DNA of 64,000 bases, taken from positions 15,185,338 to 15,249,337 of the forward strand of contig NC_088302.1 of the NCBI RefSeq assembly GCF_032854445.1, given 5' to 3'. A program made the position numbers and the translations under genes. The notes beneath the pieces were generated by a model. The model did no database searches. It was not told the origin of the DNA and saw nothing but the letters and a program-made list of their open reading frames with translations. Below are positions 1 to 12,891 of this stretch, piece by piece (within the stretch, counting starts at the first letter, position 1; each line of letters starts with the position of its first letter). Source of the DNA: Liolophura sinensis (lineage: Eukaryota; Mollusca; Polyplacophora; Chitonida; Chitonidae).

Positions 1-2128
1 GACATGGCTTTCCATTCAGATAACGGTGCCTGGATGAGGGCAGTGATATCAATCTGCTATAATAGATACTCTAATGGTATGATCAAACCCTAGCTTGGTT
101 CAATTAAACATTGAGGTCTATTTTCAACAATTTCTGATATTCACCTGCCTCAGTGTTTAGGTGTTGAATTAAAACACCCGGCAGGTTCGTTCTGCAGAGT
201 GCCTTGCCGTTGAAGTTTGCTTTTACATCCTCTCCAAAATGGCGGCAGACACTGATCTCTTGTGTGGACTGAGTGGAGATGGGTCTTTTCGATCACTCCT
301 GCAAGTTTCAATCAATTTGAGGCTAGCTATGTGCAGAAAACATCACAAAATGTTGCCTTTTCTCTCTGCCAAAAGGCGGTGTGCATGCGTGACGCATCGG
401 ATGCATCCAAAATCTGAATTATGTGTGAGCCAACAGACAGAAAACATGGATAAAAAAGCAGTTATGCACACGATAGCAGCAAGCTGTTAAAATTTATTTT
501 TCTCACTCGACTGACTGAGCAAATTGTTCTTTCTATTCTACATCCATGATGACTGATGAAATCATCTTTAAAGTTGTTATTTGACTGATTGCGTGGTCTT
601 GTCTTGTTAGGTTGATTTCCGTATCTTTAGCTGCAGGGTTCTGAAAATTTTGGTACAACCGATTTGCCATGACAACACAAAGTTATTGAGATGAGAAAAA
701 TGGAAATGTTTGTGTGGATTTCAACAACATTTCGACTGGGAATGGATTTACACTTGTAGGAATGGTAATAAAGGTGCTATTCTCTGTAATGCGCACAATA
801 AATTGGCGCATGCCGCCGTTTTGGAGTGGATTTAATGGCCAGCTTCATTCTGCAGTGTCTTGCGGTATGGACTTACCTCGTTCTTGAACTCAACGGTTAA
901 ACGTTGAGGCAGGAAAATACCAGAAATTGTTGAAAATATAATTGATCTAACCCTAGCTCTGAGATCGATTGGCCATATTCCAGGCTTAGCTGCCACATGA
1001 ACTACTGAGATCGATTGGCCATATTCCTGGCTTAGCTTCCACATGAACTCCTGAGATCGATTGGCCATATTCCTGGTTTAGCTGCCACATGAACTCCTGA
1101 GATCGATTGGCCATATTCCTGGCTTAGCTTCCACATGAACTCCAGAGATCGATTGGCCATATTCCTGGCTTAGCTGCCACATGAACTCCTGAGATTGATT
1201 GGCCATATTCCTGGCTTAGCTGCCACATGAACTCCTGAGATCGATTGGCCATATTCCTGGCTTAGCTGCCACATGAACTCCTGAGATCGATTGGCCATAT
1301 TCCTGGCTTAGCTGCCAGATGAACTCCTGAGATCGATTGGCCATATTCCTGGCTTAGCTGCCACATGAACTCCTTGGAATCATTGTATTCATTAATTGTA
1401 TTCACTATCCTGGAACTGGGTCCTGTCGTCTGCGCTGTCTCAAAGTGTCAGAGCAGGTGCATCAAGCAGGATATATAACAGGTGTTCCATGATCTTAAAA
1501 TAATTCTGAATTCATGTCACCTCATTATGCGGGAATAATACCACAGACTATAATGTCGCAGTTAACACACACCAGAACTTCGCAAACTGCCATTTTTGAA
1601 TAACGTAACTTTGTTAAATGGGTGCTATTTCCGAAATTAAGATCATCTTCAGTGTTCATGATAGATTTCTTCTGTTCAATAGTAGAGAAAAATTTAGGTT
1701 AAGATACTCACACAAGTTGTCATTTGTCCTCTTAATGGTCAACATGGTTTTATTTGAACCCCAAATCTTTTGCGTGTTTATCATTTTCTCAACGCTGCTG
1801 AGTGCAGCTGTCTTCAACTGAACATGGTAGTTAGCAAAGTTTGGCTTGCTGCAAATCCGCCAGGTACATATGTGATAATTTTGACGTTATGGTCTTTATT
1901 ATTCACGAATAACTGATACGAAGACAGAATTACCGTAGCCTTAAAGAAAACAATGTTTCTGTAGCATGTCATACAGCTTTGACATATTGAGGACAGCACA
2001 GTTCCATATGGATAGTTTAAGAGGCATGTGTGTACTCTAACCAGTGACTGTGTGAAAAAAAAAACAAAAAAAAAAAAACGTTTTCCATATACATGTATGT
2101 AAATGAGATGTGTTTGTTTATGTTGTAG
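1..2128. other. 5' flank or intron of the TACC-family gene
   Basis: This stretch lies upstream of the first recognisable TACC exon and is probably intron. It holds a 46-bp minisatellite (959-1373) and A-rich runs near 2056-2080. A small open frame with a good start context begins at 239, discussed in the findings. No exon here could be tied to the TACC coiled coil by sequence. Confidence 0.5.
959..1373. repeat. 46-bp minisatellite, about 9 copies
   Basis: The unit begins GAGATCGATTGGCCATATTC and repeats every 46 bp (starts at 961, 1007 and onward) for about nine near-identical copies. Each unit contains the palindrome ATCGAT. It lies in the probable TACC intron. Confidence 0.95.
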
Positions 2129-2235
2129 AATGAAGAAACTTTAAAAAAGGCTGTTACAGAACTTAAAGCCAAACTGGAGAAAGCTACACAGAGCTACAAG
2201 GCCCTCAAACAGCAGGCTGAAGAGAAGCTGGAAAA
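2129..2235 (+). CDS. TACC exon (third from last)
   Basis: The acceptor is tgttgtag and the donor gtgagc. It encodes 35 codons plus two bases of a split Lys codon. The content is the coiled-coil segment with the YKALKQQAEEKL motif. Confidence 0.85.
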
Positions 2236-4745
2236 GTGAGCTAATTAGCCGTCAGGTTGAGGTGTAGTTAAGGTAGCTTGTGTAAAGTACAACGACACAA
2301 GAGAAATGTTCCGTCACGGATGTGCTGTATGCATAATAATTACTGCAAATTACAACATTCGTGACTTTGTATTGTGTATTAGAATCAGTGTTAAGGTAAG
2401 TCTTAGGGATGGCATCCTCAAAATTACTGGACAAAATTACTCAAAAATGTATTGGACTACCATATTCAGGACTTCATTGCCTGAAGTTTTACATTCATGT
2501 GCCACCTATCTATAGGCAGACTCTCTGGTCAACACATCTAAGTTTATTTCCTATTACTTGTTCTCGCAAAAGATGCTATCACTTGACAACCGTTGAAAAG
2601 GTAAATGTAGCGAGCTACCTGATTTTATTCTAACTTCAGCCAAACTTTTAAATTTCATTTTAGACAATATTTTTGGATCCTAGAAATTGAAATTTTGAGC
2701 CTCATAAATGTCACCTTTTAGGACTAATGTGATCATATTGGACTTCCAGAACCAAAAACTAATTATTGTGGGGAGACTTTAAATTTTGAACGTACATCAG
2801 ACACATCGTCTCATGTGATTTTGCTTGCCGCCAAGCGAATGGTCCAGTTACTTTTGTGATCATATTAGACTTCCAGCACCAAGAACTAATTATTGTGGGG
2901 AGACTTTAAATTTTGAACGTACATCAGACACATCGTCTCATGTGATTTTGCTTGCCGCCAAGTGAATGGCCCAGTTACTTTTGTGATCATATTGTCTTCA
3001 TTAGTTATGAACAATACAGCGATTAAGACTAAAACAAATGACCAGCACTTTAGGAGGCCCCATGATTCTGGTCACAGGTCTGTAAGACTGATTACAAGAA
3101 CTTCGGACTGTTATCTTTTCATGTGAATCAAAAATTAATCAGTGCTCTTTTAACCTTAGATTAAATTTCTTTTTATTTTCATTAATTACTTTTCAGGGCA
3201 AGAATAAGAGAGGAGAAACAGGAACTGAAAACAAATGCCATTGTCACAAGGCTAGAGGCATCACTTAAAAAGAAAACGGGGGAACTCCAGGCTCTGGAAA
3301 CCACCTTTCAACAAAAGGTATCGCTTGATTTTCATTGATTCATCCACCTAACAGAGCCAGATGTTTTTATAAAGTTTGATTTCTTCTTGGCATCATAAGT
3401 ATCATTTTCAGACCTATATGTCTTATTGAAAGTCTATTTTTACATTCCAAATTCTAGTGAAATACAGCATGTGTTTTCCAGTATCTCAACTTGATCCTTT
3501 CAGTACCTTATGTATTAAGGCTTTTCATACTCTTAAGTATATGAAAATCCACAGTACAGTTTTAAAAAATAGTGCCATTTGGGATTGTTATCAAGTGATG
3601 TAAATGAGTTACAATTAGTCATGGCTAGGGCCCTCACAGCCCTCTCAGTAGTAAACTGGTGCTAAAGCATTTCGGTCAAGTGGTTCTGGGGAAGGGCTTG
3701 GCTTTACTGTAGCCACTCTGTTTTTCTCCAACCATAAACCTGTCCACCACTGTATATGGTAAACCTTAATGTTAGCCACCTGCTGGGGGGTTGGGGGTTG
3801 GGGGAGAGGATTGATCACAGCAGACATGTGGCAGATAGTTCAGGGAGCCTCCGCAGGTGACAGATGGCCAGAGGTGGCAAGAGACTGCATTGCCGACAGA
3901 ACTCTTGAATAATTACAGCAACTTTTTGAAACATTCTGAGAGAACTAAAGTGAGTAGAGAAATAATTTGTACGTTTTTTTTCAATCTTGCATCTTTAGCC
4001 AAACAAACAAATCATTAAAGTGTCATTTTTATAATACATGTAATTGTGTGCACCAGAAAAATTGTATGCCCCAAATTCCACCCCCCAAAAAAGTGCTTCA
4101 GAGGTCAAAAACGTTGAAGATTTACAATATAAATCAAAAGTCACATATTTATACCTGTCAAGTATTCTTGAGTATACTGTTGCACACAAGTCAAATAATA
4201 AATAAATTGATGTTCAGTGCTTTAAACTGTACATAATAATATTTCACTTATCGATGATAAAGTTTGTGGGTGAATGAGCCAGAAGGCTGTCACATGTACC
4301 ATGCCAGTTGACAAACATCTTGGACCATGATCAGTAGATCTACACCCAATTCAGACTGATCTTTATTCAAACACAAAAGCTTTTTTATCAATGACCATTG
4401 GTTCCACAATAAAGCCAACAGAATGTGGATTCAACCACATGATCTGATAGGGAAATGGGCAGTTCAGCTGGATCTGGACTCTAAACACATATCCTCAAGA
4501 TGCTCAGTCAAGATGGTGTCCTGCACTCAGTCAGGAGATTTCAGAAATTTGAGGAACCAACCGAGACAGCAACTTGTAGAGCTGCTTTATGTTGCAGCTA
4601 ATGAACTGAAAACAGTGTACTGGTGTTTTTTTCCCAAGCAACCTACTTGTATAATGATAATTTTCTTTCTGTTCCTCAACAGATGAAACAGAATGAAGAA
4701 CTCGCTCAGCTCTGTGATGAACTGATCACGAAAGTTGGAGACTGA
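2129..4745 (+). CDS. TACC-family coiled-coil protein, C-terminal part (three exons)
   Basis: Exons are 2129-2235, 3197-3317 and 4683-4745 (stop TGA 4743-4745); they splice in frame and encode about 96 residues. The product is a continuous, Lys/Glu/Leu-rich coiled coil. The first exon reads NEETLKKAVTELKAKLEK, then SYKALKQQAEEKLEKA; the last reads NEELAQLCDELITKVGD. This matches the distal TACC domain of vertebrate TACC1-3, which has YQALKxHAEEKL and ends IEELTKICDELIxK. TACC proteins recruit the microtubule polymerase ch-TOG/XMAP215 to centrosomes and spindles, and this end of the coiled coil is the conserved part. Splice sites are AG/GT throughout (GAAAA|gtgagc, AAAAG|gtatcg). The 5' part of the gene is outside the window, so which TACC it is cannot be told; invertebrates usually have one. 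Confidence 0.85.
2729..2996. repeat. 127-bp tandem duplication, 2.1 copies
   Basis: Units start GTGATCATATTGGACTTCCA at 2729, 2856 and 2983 (partial third copy), a constant 127-bp spacing with few mismatches. It lies within a TACC intron. Confidence 0.92.
3197..3317 (+). CDS. TACC exon (second from last)
   Basis: The acceptor is ttttcag and the donor gtatcg. It is 121 nt, completing the split Lys codon and adding 40 codons of coiled coil (RLEASLKKKTGELQALE), ending in phase 0. Confidence 0.85.
4683..4745 (+). CDS. TACC terminal coding exon
   Basis: The acceptor is cctcaacag. It has 20 codons and TGA, and encodes the family's signature C-terminus LCDELITKVGD. A near-repeat of the last ~20 bases (ACTGATCATGAAGGTTG...) follows the stop at 4741-4785, a local duplication in the 3' UTR. 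Confidence 0.88.
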   Translation: MKQNEELAQLCDELITKVGD

Positions 4746-5244
4746 TCATGAAGGTTGAAACTGATCATGAAAGTTGGAGACTGCTCCACTGGAAAGTTTC
4801 CTGCAGTATTTATGTAGTGTAGAAACCAGTAGGATGCAGTTATTTCTGTAAGTTTTATGATGATTTTATGCGAGTGCAAGGCCTCCAAAGTCGAAGCCGA
4901 TAACAAAAAGCAACGACAACAAAAAGTAGAAAAGCATAGAAGTCAGACTGTTTTAAAACCGACAAAAAGATATTTTTATGTTCTCTAAAAGTGCTTTTGT
5001 CAGAACTTTTATTGTTTTGTCGTGTATTATCATGTTCGTTATACATGTACATAGTTGTAAAACTTAGTCCGAAAATCTCAGATGATTAAAATACAGGAAG
5101 TCTGCACAAACCAATTTGTAGCATTTTATTCAGACACCCGCAATTCATTGAGCCAGTCAAAAATGTTCTTAAAATAAAAAAAAAATATTTTATCGAGTTA
5201 ATATTTCTGTCATTATTTTATGTGTGTTTGTGTTGATAGTTTGT

Positions 5245-5250
5245 AATAAA
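5245..5250 (+). terminator. polyadenylation signal AATAAA for the TACC gene
   Basis: A canonical AATAAA lies about 500 bp after the TACC stop codon and is followed by GT-rich sequence. It is a plausible 3' end, but no transcript evidence is available. Confidence 0.45.
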
Positions 5251-5504
5251 AAGTCTATTAAGGCCAAAGGTTTGAAACTAGAAGTCCCAAGAATGTATAC
5301 AAAGAGATTAAATTTGAAGCATGAATGAGAAGCAGTACTTGGTTATGGCCCCTGACCGATATGGTGCCATGCCATCTGGCTATCCAAATTGTGGCATGCA
5401 CATCTTGGTCATGGTACATGATTGGAATACTGATTTCACTCTGTGGCCTAAAACCCACCTTGCGTTTTTCCTACATCATTGAAAACTGTTGACCACTTCT
5501 CTTT

Positions 5505-5690
5505 TTATGATTCCGTCCTATTTTCATACTTCATACACTTTCTTAGTTCTTTGGTAAGTTGTGTTAAATGTCGTTTAGGGAATTGGCCTGGTGATTGATT
5601 ATTGACCTGTAACGTGCTTATTGGTTGACGGCTGGTATACGAATGTCTGTTTCGACGCATAGATTTGAGAGTTGTTTCCCATTCATGTCT
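5505..5690 (+). repeat. unclassified dispersed repeat C, copy 1
   Basis: It contains the core GTATACGAATGTCTGTTTCG followed by ACGCATAG, preceded by TTCATACACTTTCTTAGTTC. Related copies are at 16225-16365, 24515-24640 (-), 29650-29718 (-) and 35925-36075. Confidence 0.65.
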
Positions 5691-5837
5691 CGGTGTATTT
5701 GTGTACAGACTTTGGAGGTCCAGTTTGAAAGCATGTTCAAAGTGTACTCCAACCAGTTTCATGTGTCCTGCAAAATGCTTCCTTGGTGCTGGCCTGATGA
5801 CATCAATTTTTTTTTTCTGTGAATAAAATACAAATTA

Positions 5838-6043
5838 TTTTTTTTTTTTTATATGATTGGTGTTTTACGCCGCACTCAAGACTATTTCACTTATATGACG
5901 GCAGCCAGCATTATAGTGGGAGGAAACGGGGCAGAGCCCAGAGGAAACCCACGACCATCCGCAGGTTGGTAGCAGACATTCCCACGCAAGTCCAGAGAGG
6001 AAGACTTCCGGCTGGACTTGGACTCACAGCGACTGAATTGGTG
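5838..6043 (-). mobile_element. SINE family A, truncated copy
   Basis: The + strand reads GATTGGTGTTTTACGCCGCA, then CAAGACTATTTCACTTATATGA, the reverse complement of the SINE 3' region. It is preceded by a T-rich tract (reversed A-rich tail) and continues to ACTCACAGCGACTGAATTGG near the tRNA-like B box. The tRNA head is missing. Confidence 0.85.
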
Positions 6044-7542
6044 AAAAAACAAATTAAGAATGAGATGAATGTTCTACAGTATGTATGTGGCAAGTAGGCG
6101 CATAGTGATGTCACTGCTTCTTTTTAGTTGTGGAGAATCTGGCTGCAATATGTTTTGCAAAGATTTTTGCAGTTTTCTAATGAAAAGCCACTTACTTTCA
6201 TTTGAAACGGCCTCATCTCGGCGAAAGAACAACAACAACAGTTGTATGGCGATTACTTGACAGAAATCTACAAAAGGGGTTCAGCATTGTTGCAAGTTAA
6301 CTTACATTAAATAACGCTTGAAATCATTTTTGTTAAATAACGAATGAGAATCATGGCATTTTGGGGGATGCCTTTCATCGCCAAATGTGAAAAAAAAAAA
6401 AATTATCAAGGGGAATAAGTCAAGGTAGAGTTACACCTGTAAATGAAGTTACCTCCCATGAAAAATTTAAACTTTTCCATTTAATTAACTATTTTTTTTT
6501 TGGATCCGAAATAAATTAAACGTTTCAGAATATGTGCCGTTACATAAATGTGTACGCCATCTGGTTTTCTCCTGTCAGACTGTGTTACTGCAATGTACTG
6601 ATCATAATGTTGCATTTAAATAAAATGAATTTACAAATTAATTTCGTAACAAATTTTTCTGATAGAGGAAATTACATTTTACAGGAATCCTGCAAAAAGG
6701 TTGAAAAATAGGACTGATTTTTTTTTTCAAAAACAAAAACATGCTGACAAGCATTGGTCCATTATTTTGAGGGCAATTGTTCTAAATATAATGTTTGATA
6801 AACTCTAGATACAGCCGGAAGAGACCAAACTGATTCTAGCAGCTACACCAAGGCAGATAAAAAGAATTACGGAAGGAGACCAACAAGAGTCATGGCCGCT
6901 AAGGAAGATGGCTAAAGAAAAATAGTATTTACTACAAAATCTGATGAGTGGCTAAAGTGACTTGCTAAAAAAAAAATACTGACCCAGAGGAAGCCCTGCA
7001 TAGTGATATATGACGTTAATTTTTTTAACGGAGCCAAGGCCGGGTAAAAAAATGTATTGCATTACAGAGGTGAACAGCAGTTATTTTCTGCAAAAGCAAG
7101 CGTACTATTCAAAATCCATGCATGCAAATTAAAGCATCTATAGTTCAGACTTGAAATATAGTCTGTAATTTGCACCATGGTATGGTTAAACTAACCTTGA
7201 AAATGACAAAAAAAAAAAACTCCTGGAAAATTCCTTGAATTTCATTTTCATATACCTGTACGAACTATGTCCTAACTACGGAACACATCTCTTGAATGCC
7301 ATGACAAAATCACCAGTCCCACACTCTCACAGCATACTGTCATTGGGTGTTGACAAATACTTGGCCTATTCATTTTACATTCTAAACCATGTGATGAAGT
7401 TCCAATAGTGTCAGTATTTGAACACTTAGGCCTGATCCACTCATGTTCTGCTCATCTACCTCTTATGTCATCCTACACCTGGCACACATACCAAATACTG
7501 TTATTTTGAGCCTTTTGCATTACTGATATTCTTTTTGTCTAT

Positions 7543-7712
7543 AGGTTACCACTCACTCACTCACTCATTCACTCATATATTCGTTCACTCACTCACTCAC
7601 TTACTTATTCGTTCACTCACTCACTCACTCGTTCATTCAATCACTTCACTCACTCAATTGTTCACTTACTTATTCACTCACTTACTCACTCACTCACTCA
7701 CTCACTCTTGCA
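7543..7712. repeat. (TCAC)n-type microsatellite
   Basis: A run of CACT/CATT/CGTT tetranucleotides, mostly TCACTCACTCAC. It creates an artificial Leu/Thr/His/Ser-rich open frame at 7535-7798. Confidence 0.95.
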
Positions 7713-8231
7713 TGAATGGTCTGACTATTACATACAATATCCATTCACATCTGCATTTAAGAGTAATACCAACACGTAGCGAAACATCCCCAATTTGAAT
7801 AACACCCCCATTGTCCTCCATGCGAAATAAGACTGACAGCTTTCACATTTAAATGAAATATTCTTCGCCAGGTATGCCAATAAAATAAATTAACAAATAC
7901 ATATTATTGCAAGTTCAAAATGGGTCTTCATCTATGGTCCTTCTAGAGTATTATGTCCTCTCTCTTGATGAGGCGAAAAGTTTTACTCAAATTTGGGCGG
8001 AGCGCACCTCACCGATTATTAAGCACAAAGTTCTCAGTCACACAAAGTGTGCAGAGTGACATGAAGTTGTACACTGTCAGGTTAGTTTTTCACGTTTTGA
8101 TCTGTTTTAGGAGTTTGCAGTCTTTGCGGTATCTGATTGCTTTCTTGTTTTAAAATTCATCGTGGCAAGTGTTCATCCTATATATCTCTCAGAACAGTAT
8201 CGCATGTTTCAAAATTCTAACCCGAAGGAAA

Positions 8232-8300
8232 AACATGCACCCGATGGGTTTTACGTCGTACTTAACAATGTTTCAAATATGAAATATACGACGAGTCATT
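8232..8300 (-). mobile_element. SINE family B, decayed fragment
   Basis: GGGTTTTACGTCGTACTTAA, then CAATGTTTCAAATATGAAATATACGACGA, resembles the 3' part of the fuller copy at 40806-41150 (GGGTTTAACGTCGTACTTAA). Only about 70 bp remain. Confidence 0.6.
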
Positions 8301-8611
8301 AGGTATGTGTACATATATACTGTGTTTTTTTGTGACAGGTACCTGGCATATCCTATACCAAACTATATTCAACTTTCTGATTCACTATGGCAGTCAACAA
8401 CTACTATAGCATGAAAACTTTTTATAAGCGCTGTATACCTATGCAGGGCAGCAGAAAGTGAAATCATGCATGCATTGGGGGCATACATAGTTAATTTTGG
8501 GCTTGAGTTTTTTTTCTACTTTGTAACAGTATGTAACTAGTCGAGTGGATGGCGAAAGCTGAACACAAAGCAATACGGGGGGTATATCCTCCTGTCTTTT
8601 CTTTTGTGACA

Positions 8612-8992
8612 GTCATACCTGTTGGAAGACACCGGTGTCTGAATTTATCTAATCCTATACCCATATGACTGTTGTAGCCATACTTGCTGGAAGACACCGG
8701 TGTCTGAATTTATCTAATCCTATACCCATATGACTGTTGTAGCCATACCTGCTGGAAGACATCGGTGTCTGAATTTATCTTATCCTATACCCATATGACT
8801 GTTGTAGTCATACCTGTTGGAAGACACCGGTGTCTGGATTTATCTTATCCTATACCCATGTGACTGCTGTAGTCATACCTTTTGGAAGACACCGGTGTCT
8901 GGATTTATCTTATCCTATACCCATGTGACTGTTGTAGTCATACCTTTTGGAAGACACCAGTGTCTGGATTTATCTTATCCTATACCCATATG
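8612..8992. repeat. 65-bp minisatellite, 6 copies, with a 14-bp palindrome
   Basis: The element ACCGGTGTCT recurs at 8631, 8696, 8761, 8826, 8891 and 8956, exactly 65 bp apart. Each unit carries AGACACCGGTGTCT, a perfect 14-bp palindrome (one base changed in copies 3 and 6). Confidence 0.95.
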
Positions 8993-9332
8993 CGTTTCAG
9001 ATGTACTGGACATTGTTAAATAATTTCATTTTTCTTGAAATTAATATTTATAGAATATACGCTACATGTTAATACTACTTCATTTTTAAATGTTAGTATG
9101 AAATACATTCCCACATTCTGCGGTCTATATCCCTGAAATAAACTTACCTTACAACAAACCCATTTCAACAATCATGTAACAGTTCAGCAACTGTGCAATT
9201 AGTCCCGATATACTAAATTTCACTCGGCCTTGAAGGCAGCCGGTGTGTTCGTCGAACGATCATTGTTTTTTTGGCTTTGACGGGCAAGCCTGTATGATAA
9301 TTACAGCATTTATATATATCTCCATACCATAT

Positions 9333-9357
9333 CGTATCATATCATATCATATCACCT
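9333..9357. repeat. (ATCAT)n short tandem repeat
   Basis: CGTATCATATCATATCATAT is a short pentanucleotide array. Confidence 0.8.
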
Positions 9358-12300
9358 ATGTTATTAAGGGAGACAATCAGAGTACTTTTAGATACAGGCT
9401 ATCTCACGCTTGACTGGATGCAGTGGACCGCACCAGACCGCTCCCACGCTTGTACTGGCACTTGGAGCTAAGATAGTGAGGCATATATAACCTATATAAC
9501 GCAGGACTAAGAGCCACCCAGTTGTGGCATGGAAAAATCGCCAGTGTTGTTCACCCATGTTATATGCCGTACACGGCAGCCGTTCTGAAAATCAGTATTG
9601 ACCGCATTAAGTGTCATCTGTAATCCTATACATCTTTCTGTATGGACCGCGCCCTCGGCTGACGCGCACCACTGCCCTGGCAAGATTGAAGGTGTGGTCA
9701 GTGGTTGTCAGTGTGCAGGCCATGTGGTTAGGGGAGTAACGGGCAAGGGTGGGCAAAGTTGACCTTACAGTGTGTATCGGCACGAGTGGGCTTTATTACG
9801 GAGGTACGTATATGCATGCGCTGTAACCTGTTGATGGCGTGTAGAAATGTGTAGATCCATACAGACTCTTGTAACGAACAATGACTGACAGCTGTTTAAG
9901 GTACAGTCCATTGTAAAGGCCGTGCTCTAGGGGATACAGTGCATGTGTGACAGTCAGTGTATACTGTAGGCAGGGCCCGATGCGTGTACAAACATAGGCT
10001 TTATACACTACGGTGCACGAAGTGCGGTATCATAGAACACCCGCGATTTTAGGCTAATTATGGTACCTGTAAGGCCTATACGTGTGGTTATGGATAGGGT
10101 TTTTTTTTTTTAAATCTTCATGCGCAGTACATTGGGATGCCAGGCCTAAAGGGTATGCTGTATTACCGTTATATACATGTAGGTATTGTAACTGTTTCCA
10201 CTAGCTGTTGTAGTATACATGTCAGCACTTATGTAAAGGGTACATTATGTTTATACAACCGTCACAATATGGCTGGTATAAGATGCAAAGACTGCGTTAT
10301 CTAGGTTATGATTCGACCCCACCGAATGCTAGACATGCCTCTCAAAACCCGCCCCAGTTTGCTCTCTGTTGAGTACTATGCACGGATTTAAAAAGCAGGT
10401 TATTACAAGGGCTGCCTGACCTAATTCAAGTCGGTTTCTATGGCAACGCGTTATAGCGGCGCGGCGCGAATAACAAACTGCCGGAATACGCCTGAGACTG
10501 TTTCATTGCATGGCCTAATGCTTAGAGCGTGTTCCTCAAAGTCGGGAGACCACTGATCAAACTCTGGTCGCTCAGCACTGATAGGTTAGGACTAGGAAAC
10601 AGGATTGATTGATCAGGTGTCAGTATAGTGTGACTGGATGGGATGTCATGTGTGGTGTCTCCCCGTTGTCATAAGACTGAAAAAGTACTAGGTAAAACCC
10701 AAAGCATACAATAGAATATATACGTAATATATATGTGAATGTCATAAGTTATGTTTTGTTTTGAATGAAAATATATATATTTCTGTACCTTTTTGATTGA
10801 TGTTTGTTGCTCACTACAGAATACTTCATTGACCAATTAGCCATCAAGCTAATGACCTGTTCACATCTGAGGAAACCCATGTTCTCCATATTGAGAACGT
10901 AGTATAGGCCCTTATCACTGGCTGAATCGTAGAAAGCCCTGTATATATTCTTGTTGATCACTGTACTCCTGTACAAAATCAATTGCATACATTAACGTAC
11001 AAAGAAATCTAAGTGCAGTATTAAGTATGCAACATTAACCTGATTTTCTTCAAGGATGGGAGCCAAGCGCGCCGGATATGCCCCCTGGTGTTGGTAACTC
11101 GGTATTTACTTTGTCAAGTAGCTTTCCTTTGTCTACCGGCAGGCCTATATTTCCCTTTTTAAGAGCGTAATAGTTTTCTTACTTCATGTTTTAACATGAT
11201 CATACTGTGCACGGTGACGCAGGCCAGTCACAGTGTAAGTACATGTACACTATTGTTTCACAGGAAAGCCATGTTGAAGACACCTTACATGGCGTCCAAC
11301 CAGTACATGGCCAATATACACGTATGCTAAACATATTTACAGCCTTAGACACGGCATGACTCGGGGTTGAAGCAAGGCCTTCTCAGTTACGAATTAAAAG
11401 GGCTGTTCTCGCTCGGTCGTCATTGTGGTGTCATGTAACAGTTTGTTAGAAATATGATATACGCATCCTTTGAAATATATCCCACCAGTATTGTAGTAAG
11501 GTTACAGATTTACAATATGTCGGTCTAAACCTTTGACAACAAAGCACGTCTCCCATATACTCAGTCTCACCACGTGCATAGTGTTATTTTTGTGACATGG
11601 AAAGTTTAATTCTTTATTTTATATATACACAATCAAGCTGGAAAAAAAGGATATTGTTTATTTTACTATGTAAATATTGGTGTATAGGCATACAACGGCT
11701 TGACTCGTCTGAACAGGTTGTCAGTGTATAGCATGTCTGTACACATATTTCTCTGAGCATTGCACTGTCATATCTAGTCTTGTTGCCCTATTTCTCAACG
11801 CCGATGTGCACAGTCTATTTCCGTTGGTTTGACCTGTTGACCTTTGAAAAGTTAGCGTCAAAAACATATAAAGCTGTGGAGAGTTTGTAATGGGTTTACA
11901 CAATGCCATATATGGACTGAAGTTCAATACAATGCCAACGGGGCAACCTCAAATCACCCACACAGAGATTCGGGTCCTGCTATCCAGAGAAATTATTTAC
12001 GTTGTGGAGATTTATTTAATCGACCTACTCAAGAATATTTCATTTCTATGACGGCGGCAAGGTGTACGGGCGTAGGCCTATAGGGATTAAGCCGTAATGT
12101 TCCGGCAGGAAGACTGATTAGGTCATATGTTCCAAGTGATCACCATTCTTCAGCCAATATTAATATTGTGACATTGCACCTTTTCCTGAAAATTATGTGT
12201 CGGGATTTTGTTGCTGTGCAGCAAACAGACGACCATGGCACAATGCTACATTCATCACGAAATTGAACATTTATTGGTTAGAAAGATTTCAAAACTTCCT

Positions 12301-12891
12301 GATTGTAAAATATTGCGGCGAATTCAAATATTTCATTTATGGCAACAAACTTAGATTGAAAGTTTAAATTTGTCTGTTTATATCTACATGAAGACTGAAC
12401 GTACATGTTGTTAGCGCATCTCTTTAAATACTATGAATCCTGTATGGCAATAGAAGTAATTCTTTGACAGAAATGTACTTAATGTTCCAGATTTGTCTAA
12501 TGGGATAACTGTGTATGGATAGACAGTTCCTGTGTTCAACTTCACGTCAGTTGTTCACCCTCCATCGAATTACAGGTTTAAAAAATGACTGGCGTAAAAG
12601 AGTCTTTGCCGCTGCCTGAACAGCTTTCCAAAGTTCTTGTATTTCGTTTTCATGTGTGGAACCCTGACAAAGGAAAATTTGTTTAAATGTCTGTCTTTAT
12701 CTTTATCCCTAGATATCCCTTACTTGATCAGATATAAATCTACAGACTGGATACCGACGCAACTAAAGATTCGGTACCTGGATGATGTGTGTACATGTCT
12801 AACCTCTAGGAATCAGGATCACTCCAGTTGCTGATGATCAGAGATGTGAATTGTTTAGAACTTGGGACTTCGTAACTACGAATAGACAGCC

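Larger units (their letters stand above)
5251..12891. other. intergenic region between TACC and the FATP gene
   Basis: No coding exon was recognised. The stretch holds dispersed repeat C (5505-5690), a SINE A copy (5838-6043), a tetranucleotide array (7543-7712), a SINE B remnant (8232-8300) and a 65-bp minisatellite (8612-8992). About 9400-12890 is non-repetitive and contains only short open frames without family resemblance; it probably includes the FATP promoter and 5' UTR. Confidence 0.6.

Noticed and set aside
959-1373. Regular repeats resembling a CRISPR array
   Set aside because: The units are head to tail with no unique spacers, and the DNA is clearly animal nuclear sequence.
4423-4686. 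87-codon open frame before the last TACC exon
   Set aside because: It runs across the intron/exon boundary, and the conserved protein is in the exon's own frame with a clear acceptor at 4682.
7535-7798. 87-codon open frame rich in Thr, His, Ser and Leu
   Set aside because: It is a translation of the TCAC tetranucleotide array; any frame would stay open.
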